From positions 33,127,890 to 33,191,889 of the forward strand of contig OY829328.1 of assembly GCA_963691655.1 (NCBI GenBank): a stretch of 64,000 nucleotides of DNA, in the 5' to 3' direction. Shown here one piece after another: positions 33,302-45,456 of this stretch. Both the position numbers and the translations under genes were made by a program. The stretch's first letter is position 1. Every line of letters starts with the position of its first letter. The notes beneath the pieces are model-generated. The model was not told the origin of the DNA. It searched no databases and saw nothing but the letters and a program-made list of their open reading frames with translations. Source of the stretch: Toxonevra muliebris (taxonomy: Eukaryota; Arthropoda; Insecta; Diptera; Pallopteridae).

Positions 33302-34814
33302 CGCAATAAGCTAATGGAATACCATAACTACCAATTTTTTGCCTTTGTTCGCAAATTTTGTGTTGAAGTCCAAAAACTGTGTTATATAGTTCCCATATGC
33401 TGTCCGGGAGTCCGAAAATGTTGTACTGGAATTTAAAAAGTCTGTCTAAATCCAGTGAACCGAATATTAAACTCAATGAGTGAAAACCTTTGGTATTTCT
33501 TTAGTGATTATATAGTAAGTACAAACGATACACTTGTCATTTGGTTGATAAAGTTTGTGCTCATGATACGATTCAAAAACTAAATTCAAAAATGCTAATC
33601 AAACTATTCGTTTGTTGATCACAATTAAACACATAATTTTTTCAGTATACATAAAAGAAAAAAAATAGGATCCGAAAATTATTTTTTACATTTTTTGGTG
33701 TTTCGAAAATCGAATTTATTATCGGCAGAAAAAACAAGAACAAATGGAAATGGCAAAATAACTCAATATATGTAAAACATACTTTTTAATTTAAAAATTT
33801 AATTTTTACTCTTTCCAAGAATAAAATTTAAACTATAAGGACTATAATCGAAAAGTATCAACGTTTAAATTCTTAAAATGTGACTTATTTTGATACCATT
33901 GCATATAAATCCTGGATTGGACACAATCTCCGCAAGTATCAAATCGATTTATTACTCTAATTTTGACTTCTCTGTTTTGTCTTACTTATATTTAAATTTT
34001 GAAAGTATTCTCTTTGCATCACTTATTTTGCAGTGCTTTTTTAATTCAATGTACATATATATATATATATATATGTAGTATAATCGATACAAAATTCAAA
34101 ATATATGCATGTATAAAAATATATTTTTTTCTTACAATTATAATTTTAAGGTTAAAAAATTTATGATAACCTTACATAATCACCACGAAAGGGGGCACAG
34201 TTGCTCTATAGTAATGTTAAAGCTACGTGCTCGTAATTGCAAAATATGCCGCTTTTAAAAATCAGAAGCAATATAGGATATTGATTAAAAATAAGTATTA
34301 AACCTCTGTTTTAATTTCTCCATTTTGCACTTATAAACATTTCTAAACAAAAACTTAAAGTACGCATTTACATTATTTTTTTAAATATTGCTTTTTATGA
34401 AGGAGCTTTGATTGTAACAAAGCAATTCGATTAAAAAACCATAAGAAAAGTAAGACATAATTAATTTTCTAATCAATTTTGGAAAATAATAAGCCACAGA
34501 TAACTACCAAAAACAAATAAATAATTTAAAGTTAATATGTATATAAAAAATAATAAAAATTACGATAAAACAAAACTAAATCAACAAAACTTAAAAAAAT
34601 TACGTCATAGACGAGATAAGCTAAAAAAACAAACAATCAAACATGCTTTCTAATTACACTAAAATCAAAAGCAATAAATCAAAGTAGATAGATTTAAAAG
34701 TGTATGGAATACATGAATTTGAAAAATTTAGAAAAGTTTGTAACACAAAATGCTTACAATTTCCCCGGTCAACTGAAATGTTTTCAGTAAATACACGCAG
34801 TACGTTGTACTCCT
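33302..34814. other. Intergenic, no gene seen
   Basis: AT-rich DNA downstream of imd. It includes an (AT)n microsatellite at about 34055-34074. The last part probably contains the imd 3' UTR. No ORF has recognisable homology. Confidence 0.5.
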
Positions 34815-35778
34815 TTATCTCGAGGTTTTCCTATGCAGCACTGACTTATACACAAATTTCATGCGTTCCACACAATCACGATGATTTGTCTCCCAGAGTA
34901 GCGAGGTAATGTGACCCAAAGTTGCAACACCATCATCAGCATTTCGTATCCACTGCAGTAGCAATTGATATATGACCTTTTGGTTTGAAAACAAAACAAA
35001 ACAATTAGCATAAATGTAATATTGAAAATTTTCTTAGCATTTGTACCTCCTTTATACCTCCATGCATTTGATGATCAATTAGTGCCTGGTCGATTTGTCC
35101 TTCTGAATGACCCAAATCACGCATTACTTGCTTCCAACCTTCACCCAGATGTGTGGCTATTGTATCCAACATACGATGTTCAGGTTCGTCACGTGATTGC
35201 ATCATAGCCACAATGCTTGTGGTTTTTCTTGGTAACTGTCGTTTACCACCATCGGCAGGGTTGTAGAAAGAGTCTACATCTGCTGAGCAATTACTATTTT
35301 TGCGCGAATTCGTTGATGTTGTGCTAACATTACTATTTATATTATAGACAGAACCCAAATGCAATTTGTTGACATTGGAAAAGTTTACAACCATCTGTTG
35401 TTGTGCATTATGTACATTCATTGTGTTCATAGTTGAGCCGACTGCAGATGAGGATGGCAAAGCCATTGCTCCTCCATTTTCATCTCTTACAGCGATGGCG
35501 CCAGCATCTGATGGTGGTAGTGTTGCTACTTCCATTGAATTATAATTGGGATCGGATAACTCAAGCACTACAGATTCGGTAAGCTCTGCTGATGCTGTGG
35601 GAGTGCTATTAACGCTGCTGTTATTGACATTACGTCTGTTTGAATTATCGTCGTCGTCATCTACTGGCACTGCATCAGTTTCAAGTCCTCCGTTTATTAA
35701 AAGTTTGGGAGGTGTCGTCGAATCTTTACTGATGTTGCGTCCAAGAAAGCTTGGCAAAAAATCCTTCAGCTTGGGCAT
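34815..35778 (-). CDS. imd: Immune deficiency (Imd) adaptor, death-domain protein
   Basis: Two coding exons: 35778-35047 and 34976-34815, joined across a 70-bp intron (donor GAG/GTACAA, acceptor CAAAAG/GTC), giving 297 residues; Drosophila Imd is of similar size. Imd relays signals from peptidoglycan receptors to Fadd/Dredd and Tak1, activating Relish and JNK. LETD at 32-35 followed by AVPV at 36-39 matches the Dredd caspase site, whose cleavage exposes an IAP-binding motif for Diap2. [10 protein letters not shown] at about 138-147 resembles the cryptic RHIM that drives amyloid signalling. The middle is Ser/Asn/Thr-rich and probably disordered. The death domain spans about 203-285 ([18 protein letters not shown] to MKFVYKS), with the intron inside it. 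Jra diverges from it 1.75 kb upstream. Confidence 0.95.
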
Positions 35779-37535
35779 ATTTTTAAGACCCTTTATTTAC
35801 TTTTCAAGTGCACAAAGAAACTCCGGAAATTCCACAAATCCAACTTTCTTTCAATCTTTTTCACTTTTTTGTTCTCTATTGACCCTCAATTACACAGTTG
35901 CAAAAATTAGTACTGTTATTTCGTAACTTGATGAAAACTGATGACCATTAAATTTTTATTATTCGAGTCGTGCGTGCAAAAAAGGTGAAGTCCGTTTTTA
36001 TAATTATTTGGATTTTCAACTTCAGCCAATAATTCTAGCTTCATTTAGTTTCCCACAACAAAGGTGTACATCTAGGTTGAACATGTGTACTATAAAGCTG
36101 CCTGTATATCGGAAAATAAATTTTATCAGAGCGCTATTTTGAACAGCATTTAACAAAACCAATATATTTTCAAAAATCTCATTTTGACTTACACCACTTT
36201 TACACGCAACGGCTCATTTGTCAAGTTAAATTTAATCAAAGTAGCTTAACAAAAATTTTCCCATCCAAAATTCGATATCAACTCGATCTTATCACTAGAG
36301 CTTGAATATTTTAAAAATATATCAAGATTCAAGACTCAATTATGCAAAAGTAACATACCACAAAGCACAAACCTACTGAAGATTATGTTACGATATCAGT
36401 GTCACATACACTGCCTATATCACATAATAGAAACAAAAAAGTTTGCAACGTTGCGAGACTACGTTTCATTTGCATAATCACACCTTCATTTTTAGAAGAG
36501 GTAGCGCGCACTATTTTTTGAAGCACCTTAAATTACGCTTATGTTTGTTAAAGTTTTTCAAGTTTTTAATGTTTTTTACGAGGTTTTTTTCATTACCCAA
36601 ATCCGTGCAATAAATGCTCTTTATTGCAAGCACATTGCAATTATTTATCCATAGTTAGCATTGGTTTTCAAATTCTTTAGATGTTTTTGTCTTTTTGTTT
36701 CTTTAAGCAGAAAATAGAAATTTAATATTTCGAATTTCAGAATTAAGGCCCTTTCTTTCTTAAAAAAGGCATTGAAATTTGAAATTCTTAATTTGAAAAT
36801 CAAATGTTTTATGGATATATGGCTTATAATTTTGCTCTCTATTTATAATATAGAGTACCGTTTCTCAATATGTGATCATACACCATCATTAAACATTGTT
36901 GGCATATAATTTAATGAGCTAGTTGCAATTTAACATATCAACAAAAATCTGCTACATAAAATATTATCAGTCAATATTTTGATCAATTAGTTCAATAAAG
37001 TTTAATAACTGATAGGTACTATCAAAAGCAACTCTGCATTTTCATAAATACGATTTGCAAAAAAATGTTTTCATTCGTCATCAGTGAGTTGTTAAAGCAA
37101 GTGTTTGGTTAAAATTTCTGCGGAGTATAATTTTGAGTATTTCGTCATCAATACGAAACAAAAACACATTGGGAGTGCACAATTTTATTAAAAATAAAGT
37201 GCCTATAAAAGAATAAAAAGTTTGGCGAAAACTCGGTTAAAATTTGCTGTTCTTATATACATCTTAGGAGCTTTGTAAAAAAAAACAATACAAAAATACA
37301 TAATTAGGGAAGATAACAGTTTTCGTAGAAAAGCGGTGACTCATCGCTATCACATACAGTGGGCCAGTTGTGATAAAATAAATACGCAAAAGAGAAACGT
37401 GAACAAAACAGCATATTTCAAGGTTGTTTAAGAGTTCAAATCTTTATAATTAAAGTCGAAAGCTGCTCCCAGCTACAAATAAAACTAAACACGATAATTT
37501 TATATTGTGACTGAAGCATTATATTAACAAGAATA
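35779..37535. promoter_or_regulatory. Divergent imd-Jra intergenic/promoter region
   Basis: This 1.76-kb space holds the 5' regions of both genes. Toward Jra, TATAAAAG at 37204-37211 is a candidate TATA box. Toward imd, GGAAATTCC at 35825-35833, 47 bp before its ATG, is a palindromic kappaB-like sequence. No ORF or repeat is convincingly present in between. Confidence 0.5.
37337..37343. promoter_or_regulatory. AP-1 (TRE) site near the Jra start
   Basis: A perfect TGACTCA lies 193 bp upstream of the Jra ATG and about 130 bp downstream of the candidate TATA box, so it may be in the leader or proximal promoter. Vertebrate c-jun is autoregulated through AP-1-like sites; the same here is an inference from position. 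Confidence 0.4.
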
Positions 37536-39592
37536 ATGAAAACCACAATCGCTGCGGGTACCAACGTCACTACCACAACAACGAACACAAATGTGGGGAC
37601 GTCGATTCCTTCCATTACGATAACGCCAAAAACGGAAACACCAGATTCGAATTTGCAACAATTTCAAGCACCAATAGGAGCTGCACCCATTGCAAATTCA
37701 TCAACTCCGAACAACAGCAACAATACAAATAAACGTCCAATTTCGTTGGATTTAAATAAGTCGGCGGCTGCAAAGAAATTACGTTTGGTGGCACCATCAA
37801 TTGTAGACTCGCCGGATTTACAAAATATGAAAACTCTAAATACGCCTGATTTGGAAAAAATTTTGCTGGCTAGCAATTTGCTACAAACACCACAGCCGGG
37901 TTTGGTATTTCCAACCAAAATTGGGGCTGTGACTTCAGAGCAGGAAGAATTTGGCAAAGGTTTCGAAGAGGCGCTCCATAGTTTGCACAATAGCAAAAAT
38001 TCACAGCAAATTCAGTTAAATACCAGCACCAACAACAACAATATCGCCGTTGTTGGTACTGCTGCAGTGACAACAACAGCTGGTGTAACCACCACCACAG
38101 CTGCAGCGGGAGTTACGGCGTCCACAGCTGGTACGGGCATGAGTGGTGGCTCATTTGTCTATACTAATTTAGGTAAGTTTTAAAATAAAGGTAAAATTGC
38201 GCTTTAGTCACTTCTTTTACTAGAATAACTACAATTTTTTTTCTTTCAAAAACGGGTGTATTTTGATCTGAAACAAAAATTATTTAAAAAAATGGAATTT
38301 AAAATATTAAAAATTCGTTTTATATTGTTTTATGAACAATTGCACTAGTTATCACTCCACTATCACTATTAATTCACTTCACTATGGAAATACACAGTTT
38401 CGAAAATAAAAACTGACCAAAAATAGTTAAAAAATACAAGTCTTGAAAGGAAATGTTTGCTTAAGAAAAAAATGCGAAACATTTTGTTCTATTAGAAATG
38501 AAACACGCGATAACTAAAGTGTTACAGGGTGGCACAATGAAGAGTTTTTTTATATGCCTGCTTTGGGTACTTTTGGCTCAATGGTGAAATCATTTAGAAG
38601 GTGATAGCAAGATTACAACAATTTCACTATGGCAAAAACAACACATCTTTGTTGTTACGTCAGATATCATAAAATGTCAAAACCAGCCGTACAACAAAGC
38701 AATAACAACACATTTTTGTTGTTGCGGCCATAATGGCGGCGTGAAGATAAACAGACAATTAAAAGTAAACAATGATTTTGACCACGATAAATGAAGAAGA
38801 ATGAGCTGCTGGTAACTTCACCTGGTATAATTTCACCTTGTTTGGCTTTATAAAATATGGCCCTAGAAAAAACAGCCCCGAAGCAAAAGTGAAAAATCAC
38901 CCCAAAATATTCTATTATTTACAACAATACGAAAATTTGGGGTCATAGTTTCAACTGTATTGGAGCAATTTTTCCTTTTTTTAGTTTGGGGTGATGTTTC
39001 AAATAAGCAACGTCAATGAATCAGTGTGCCACAACAACAATGTCCGAAATTTTAAATTTTTTTAATAAATAATGAAAATTTGCGATCTCCCCCGCCTATT
39101 ATGTAATCAGAAGACCAAAATAGGCCCGTTTTTAAAAGAAAAAGAATTTTAGCTATTTTATTAAAAAAAAGTGACTAAAGCACGATTTTACCAAAATAAA
39201 TACCAAAATTTTTAAAATTTGTACTTATATTGATTTATTTATATTTTATAGAACCTTTCCCGGTAGCCATAAAAGATGAACCACAAAATCCTCCCTCTCC
39301 AACAGCAGTCAGTCCCATCGATATGGAAGCTCAAGAGAAAATCAAATTGGAACGTAAGCGTCAACGTAATCGTGTTGCCGCTTCGAAATGTCGGAAACGT
39401 AAACTCGAGCGTATATCCAAATTGGAGGATAAAGTCAAACTACTGAAATTCGAGAACACTGATTTGGGTGCAATGGTGAAGACACTCAAAGATGTGGTTG
39501 CACAATTAAAGCAACAAGTGATGGAGCACATTGGTTCAGGCTGCAGTATTAATGAGCCAAATAATGGTATTTCATTGCTGCAAGGCAAATAA
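37536..39592 (+). CDS. Jra: Jun-related antigen (AP-1 bZIP transcription factor)
   Basis: Two coding exons, 37536-38172 and 39252-39592, with donor TTAG/GTAAGT and acceptor TTATAG/AACC. They join in phase to 325 residues ending LLQGK. Fly Jun heterodimerises with Kayak (Fos) on TGA(C/G)TCA sites in the nucleus, downstream of JNK (Bsk). A delta-like JNK docking segment is at about 67-84 (RPISLDL to KKLRL). Proline-directed sites Ser92 and Thr103 sit in SPDLQ and TPDLEKIL, like the phospho-sites of c-Jun. [17 protein letters not shown] at about 135-151 matches the conserved c-Jun EQEGF..ALAELH block. A psi-KxE SUMO-type motif (IKDE) is at 219-222. The basic region is at about 244-266 ([13 protein letters not shown]) and the leucine zipper at about 268-303. 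Thr/Ala-rich runs fill 165-205. The same frame continues open after the TAA. Confidence 0.96.
38570..38850. repeat. Dispersed repeat in the Jra intron
   Basis: Shares ordered blocks with 1385-1625 (see that entry), including AATAACAACAC, TTTGTTGTTGC, ATGATTTTGACC and TATAATTTCACC. The rest of the 1079-bp intron (38173-39251) is AT-rich with nothing else identified. Confidence 0.45.
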
Positions 39593-40090
39593 CATGAGGA
39601 TTTAGTTTTAGATGATGATAATGATGAAGGTGATGATGGCGATGATGACGATGAAATAAATGACGAAGATATGGTGGAAGAGGATGAAATGCAGGAGGAA
39701 GCGGAAGAGAGGGAGGTGAAAATTGAAAAGCAACAGCAGCAGATATTTAAACAGCATCAAATAAATACACATTTAAATTCTATTAATGCCGTAGATGATT
39801 TAAATTTAAATGATAGCTTTATCAACGTTATCGAACAGCACATGCCTGTTGAATTGTTTATGGAAACGCCACCATTAACTGGTGATACTATATCCAACAC
39901 CAATTCAACCAATTCCATGTGTTCTACTATCATGAGCAGCGATGCAGGAGATGCTGTAGTCAATACAGCAGCTGCTGGTACTGTTGTAGCGCTAAATTCT
40001 ACCAATGCTGTTTCTATAGCTGCGTCAGGCGATGAGGATGACGAGAGGCCATTGGTATTAGTTATTATCACAGATTACAATATGCAATAA
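39593..40090 (+). CDS. Candidate stop-readthrough extension of Jra (or downstream ORF)
   Basis: Directly after the Jra TAA (39590-39592), the same frame runs 165 codons to a TAA at 40088-40090. The first 26 codons are His/Glu then Asp-rich (GAT repeats). ATG at 39671 could start a separate 139-residue ORF. The rest is not simple repeat: it has EEDEMQEEAEEREVKIEKQ, a Gln run, FINVIEQHMPVELFMETPP, Ser/Thr/Ala-rich segments, and ends DEDDERPLVLVIITDYNMQ. Such length is unexpected in AT-rich 3' UTR. The context is AAA TAA C; a C after the stop favours leakiness, but TAA is the least leaky stop. Alternatives: chance, a GAT-repeat-inflated frame, or alternative splicing around the stop. Confidence 0.45.
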   Translation, partial: HEDLVLDDDNDEGDDGDDDDEINDEDMVEEDEMQEEAEEREVKIEKQQQQIFKQHQINTHLNSINAVDDLNLNDSFINVIEQHMPVELFMETPPLTGDTISNTNSTNSMCSTIMSSDAGDAVVNTAAAGTVVALNSTNAVSIAASGDEDDERPLVLVIITDYNMQ

Positions 40091-40406
40091 TTTTCTCTAT
40101 AAAAATTAACTTAGAATATAATTATGTAACATTTATTACATATATTTATGTATAGCCTAATCACACGCAATCACACAATGTAATAGCTCGCAATATAGGG
40201 TGCAAAGTGCCTTTTTGATCAAACCGTAACAATTTCCCATGTATGTACAATGAATGCGTCCGTTTTATAAAAATATACCTACTAGAGAAAAGATAAATTT
40301 AAAATGAACTGCTTTTGCCGCCTTATTGTTATTTATTATGCACATGTAAGAAACTAATATTTGTTTGTGCTGTAGATTTTTTTTTTATTATTCCATTATT
40401 ATTTAT

Positions 40407-40412
40407 AATAAA
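40407..40412 (+). terminator. Candidate poly(A) signal of Jra
   Basis: AATAAA about 815 bp after the Jra stop and 317 bp after the extended frame; another occurs near 40546. Either would give a 3' UTR containing the whole extension ORF. Confidence 0.35.
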
Positions 40413-40711
40413 CGGAAATGCTATTTTTACATACCAAATACTAATTGCATTTTCTTTTAAGTATTTAATGTGTTTCTAGAAACATTTTTGTTAATATATA
40501 TAAAAAAAAAACTAAAATTGTAATTTATTAAATGTTTTACTTTATATAATAAATTAGTGTATACTGATATTTAAAAATTGTTTTTAAAATCAAGCATATC
40601 TAAGGCAGTGTTATGTGCATAGCTATTGATCCACATCAAAGAACTTAATTTTTTCAGATAATTGAAAACAAACCGTGTATGTATGTGTGTGCTGCATCCG
40701 AATTGGGATAT

Positions 40712-41496
40712 ACAGGCATGTTCCAGAATTCACTTCCGAGTGAAAGTGAATTGAAATCACATCAATTTCACTGTTTGGTGTTCTAGAATTCACTTTTATT
40801 TTCTTACTCGTTGTTTTGGTTTCAAAATGGCGCTATAGCGCTCTTTCTGACTCACAGTGGGTCTGCTGTGGGTTAGCCTCCTTAACCAACCCACCCAACA
40901 AAAAGTAGAAACACTGGCGACAAATAAAAACGGAAATGTATCTGATTGGAAAAAGATAATTTTATACAGATATATTTTTGTATGAATTTTTCTAATTAAA
41001 CACATCAATAGGTTTGGATAAATTAGAAAACAAATATTAGGAAGAAAATAGCGAAGGTGTAACAGGCACTGCACACTTTGGTCCCCCTTCCACTTTTGAA
41101 AATGTAGACAGCACAAGCTGAGAAAATGCCGTCCAGCTCGATAGCTGCTGTGGTCGCTGCTACTTCTTTTGCTGCCTCTAGCACCGGCGCCTCTTACACT
41201 GCCGGCACTTCCACGGCCGCCAACGCTGCCGCTGTTAATGCTCGCCTTTTAATTTTAAGGCTATCATATTGGTTTTTGGCTTCAATATTTAACGCATACA
41301 TATACAATTAAAGCATTGATATTTTTAAATTTTCACAACTTATTTTGTTTTTTTCCTTGCGCCAACAATCAGCTGATTGAAAATTACAGCGAGTTAAAAA
41401 AAAATAGTGAATATGAATTCACTCGGTTTCTAGAACACCAAAAACAATTTCACTCGATTTCAAATTCACTTTCACTCGGATTCTGGAACATGCCTG
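40712..41496. mobile_element. DNA transposon-like element with about 100-bp imperfect TIRs
   Basis: Left end CAGGCATGTTCCAGAATTC and right end (reverse) CAGGCATGTTCCAGAATCCG continue inward with matching GAGTGAAAGTGAATT, TGGTGTTCTAGAA and ACTCG(T/C)TG blocks. The flanks share only ATA, so class is uncertain. The interior has a Ser/Ala/Thr-rich 61-codon ORF (41126-41311) that looks like chance. A terminal-repeat fragment is at 25685-25752. Confidence 0.7.
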
Positions 41497-44400
41497 ATAA
41501 ATAAATAAACTTTGATATCAAACAATGATTTCGAAAAAATTTTAGCTATTTTTAGCAGAAACTGCTAACATTTCCCTTGCGGGCCACATTGTGTCAGTTT
41601 TTGATCCGATGAATCAGATTGAACATTCATTTTAGACCGTTTGGAGAGGCTTCGAAAAGCGAGCTGTAAAAATTTGTTTCTCTTATAAATGTGATATCAT
41701 TTTTAGATATAAACTATCTGTGTTTTAAGCTAATAAAAAAATGCTGAGTGACGTACCCCCTTAATATTCGGGATAGAGTAGCCAACTGCTGAAGTTCCCT
41801 TTTTGGAATGTGCATTCCGAAATTCGAATATATCATTGCATTTTCGAATTATACAATACGAATTTCACTGTTGGAACGAAATATAGAGTAACTTATTGGT
41901 GTTCTCTCTTTTTGCTCTCCTATCTTATTTTTAAATTTTTCTCATGGACTATAACCATCAGCCTTATTCTTCATATTCTTTCCCCCATATCCCGTTAAAA
42001 AAAGAATGAAAAAAAAAACAATTATCCCGCGGATTTTATCAGGGAATATTTAGAATAAAACTCAATATAATCACAAATGGCAACCGAACGCTTAGCATTT
42101 TTTATAAATTTAAGCGCTCTCCACTATTTAATCAAACTACCATCGAATCGTTTTTTGTTTTGCTTGTTATAACCAATTTGTTCTGAATGATACACAATGG
42201 TTTTTACAACACTTTATTGAAATTCTTTTCCATCATTTTTTTTTAATAAATAATACAATAAATTAAATTAAATTACATAAATGTTAGAATAATAATATTA
42301 TATTTAATATGTTTGCAGATGTTACCTTAACTTCGAATTATATGAAATAACAATCGAATTATATGAAATAACAATGCATGAACGTTTAAGATTTTGCTTG
42401 AATCATTTTGTAATCTTTTGTTTTTTTTGACAACAACAATGTGTATCAAATAGTTTACAAATTGTTTTTTCATTTATTTATTCAATAAACAGTTTATGCG
42501 AAGAGAAATATGCAAGATAAAAAAATATATATTTTTGCAATCCTTTTAAATTATAATTTCATAAAGAATTTGCATTTGATATTCACTATTACAAACAATT
42601 TTGAATAATTGTTTTTTTTATGTGTTCATAGATTTTGAATTTTTATAATAATGCAGTTAGACAATTTTGTTCTTAATTTGCAAACATCTCTTTTTCGCCG
42701 TTCTAGGGTTTAAAGTAAAAATAAAAAATAATAAGAAATATGAGCACGTGGATGTGAATTTGATTTTATTTAGGAACAATAAGCAATATCAAATATCAAA
42801 AAGTTTATTCTTTAGCGTCTGTTTAAGTTTGCATTTATCTAAATTGACGATATAATAATCGCGTTGATAATGCAGTTTTAGTTGAATTCTGGAGCAAGCT
42901 TAGATTTGTTTGCTAAATTGTACTAGCATTTAATGTGTGTGCAAGCAAATGAACCTAAATGACTGACTTAATTGGTAAAATATTGTGTGCCATTGCAAAT
43001 TGCCGATAATAGCTTTATTACTAATTTGTATTAGTTTTTGTGCAGTGTTGGAAATTTTTTTCATATATTTAGTAAATTTACTAAGATTGAATCGAATTTG
43101 CCCAGAGCAATTTGTCCAATTTCGTTGTTTGCTTCATTGTAGTAGTGACACATTTGTGCTAATGATTAAAATTTGATTAATTAATTATATTCCAATTCAA
43201 TTTCAGATAAAATTTAATTTACCACTCAATGCTGTGCACTTTTTGTGGCAATTCTTTTGTCAAACTGTAACAGTTTTCGCACTTTGCGACATAACTTTTG
43301 TAACACACACGGTTGTCGAGATGTGACAACAGTGTAAAAGTTGGAAGGCTGGACACATTTAATCCACTAGCTAGCCATATTAACATCGCTTATATCAGCA
43401 TTTTAGTCGGTATCGCACTTCGCTCTTGTTAGTGCTGTTGATAATTAGTATTTAATAGAATAATTATCATAATTTTTAGCTTTCTAATTTTGGGTAGTAC
43501 ACTACTCCAATTACTGAATTAAGATTTATGACACTTTTATTACTAGGCATTTCGTTTTCAAGATTAAATTGTATCTTAAAAAATTTGATTCAGAGACAGA
43601 TACTCATGCGTTTAATTTTAAGATAGAAAAAAATCGAATTGAATTTCGCTTACAACTCGGTAAAAGTTAAATCACTCACTGGTTGCATTCTGCACTTATT
43701 ATTATATTTTTCATGCATAAGCAAATAAGCTTTGGTGTTGATTTTTGTTATTATTATTGAAAAGTGTAATGATGATGACAAACAAATTTCATTATCATTG
43801 TAAAATGCAATGCTAATAAAATTTCAATTTCATTTACATTCAAAAATGTTAATGCTAATGCTAGATTAATTTCATTAGCACTGGAATATAAACCTTCACA
43901 CACTGCGGCATTTTTTGAATTTGAAAATGCGAATAGGATCACGCTAAAAAGTAAATAACAAATTTATTTCTGGAGTTTTCTCAAAAACATCTCATTTTGT
44001 TTGTCTAATTTTGTTTTCTAGTGCTCCGTAGGCGTTCCTTCGTCAAGAATACATACACAACGATTTCAATCAACCGATTTTGTATTTCTATTTGCATCTT
44101 TGTTATTCATTTTATATGAATGGAAAAGAGATGTAAAACTTGTAAAAGGCAAACGTCAATAAACGTGTTAAAATGCAAATGTACAACTAATTTGAACTCG
44201 TTCACTTTCGTCTTTCCTCCCCTCGTTATCAAACAGATAATCGGTGAGAAAAATCAGCCACAAATCGGTATGTGTAAAAGATTTTCCATTTTTCACAACG
44301 TAATACTGTTTAGATCTCACAATTCGGCATCGAAACCAAACCACTCTTTCGCTTTCTCTCAATCGTTCATTGCGTGCCAATGACATAATCACGACTATCT

Positions 44401-45393
44401 GTGTAAAAAGGTGCTTAGATACTTATTTGAAAGTTTTTTGATACAAGAAATCCTGTTCTCATGCCATTTTCTGAATTTGGACAAAGCTACGGGGGAAAAA
44501 CTTACAAAAAACCAAAACTTTTTTTTTTTTGAAGCAACTACTCCTACATCTTAACACATAATCGGTGGTGAAAATAATGTTTCACATAAAAGTTTCTTAG
44601 AAAAAATTCGGTGGCAGCACTGAGCAACAAAACAATCGTTACCTTTTTTTTAACCTCATAATTCCGTGACTTTTTGAAGTTTTTCAGCGTAGTGTCCTTT
44701 AAGATTCGAATTCCCCATACGCAAAAAAAAATAAATAAAAAATAAAAAAAAAAAAAACGGAAATAGATATTTAACACACAAAATATGTATTTGTTCTTCT
44801 GTCGTACAAGCGGGTTTACTTAAGGTGCACCAGAATACAAAAAAGTGCATAAAAAAATGAGGCGATTTTAAGAAAATCCCTAGATCTTGATTTCACCCGC
44901 ATTTTGGGTTGCGCGCTGTGTTATTCGCAAGCACTGATATTTTCATAACTGCTTTATGTACAAGAAGCCAATACATTTAGCTTGCTACCAGAGCACATTT
45001 GGCAGATCCCATCATTGTTGGTTTTTGAGTTATTCACATCCACGATGGTCACATTTAAAAATGAGAATTATTTAATTCTACTTTAAATACATACATTAAA
45101 CCTTAAATACATTTCACATAATTTCAAAATCAAAAATTGATTAGACAATAATATAATAGTTTTAAATAGTAGTGTGTGCTGTTTCTAAGCCTAAGGCTTG
45201 GTGTAATTTTCTTATTTGGTTTATTTATACCAATAATAATTTTGTTACATTAAGGGATGAAGAGTATGAAATATAAATAACTTAAATTTGAATGAATTAA
45301 TGAATGAATACATATTATTATTAATTTTTTCTTTTATTTTAGACAAAAACGACATATTTATTTAAACAGCACATTTACAGTTTAATGATTTTA

Positions 45394-45456
45394 TGTTCAG
45401 TTTTTAAGTTTATGAACTTTTTAATTGTAGGTTTTTCCGGGCTTAAAAACTGAACA
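45394..45456. repeat. 15-bp perfect inverted repeat (hairpin)
   Basis: TGTTCAGTTTTTAAG at 45394-45408 is the exact reverse complement of 45442-45456, with a 33-nt loop. It may be a decayed MITE or a structured RNA; there is no further evidence. Confidence 0.7.

Noticed and set aside
38520..39035. Transposon in the Jra intron bounded by CAGGGTGGCACA
   Set aside because: A possible partner GTGTGCCAC near 39027 matches too weakly and no target duplication was visible.
41720..41765. Second GRGG-type TTAA MITE
   Set aside because: One terminus (GTGACGTACCCCC next to TTAA) looks right but no matching inverted terminus was found nearby.
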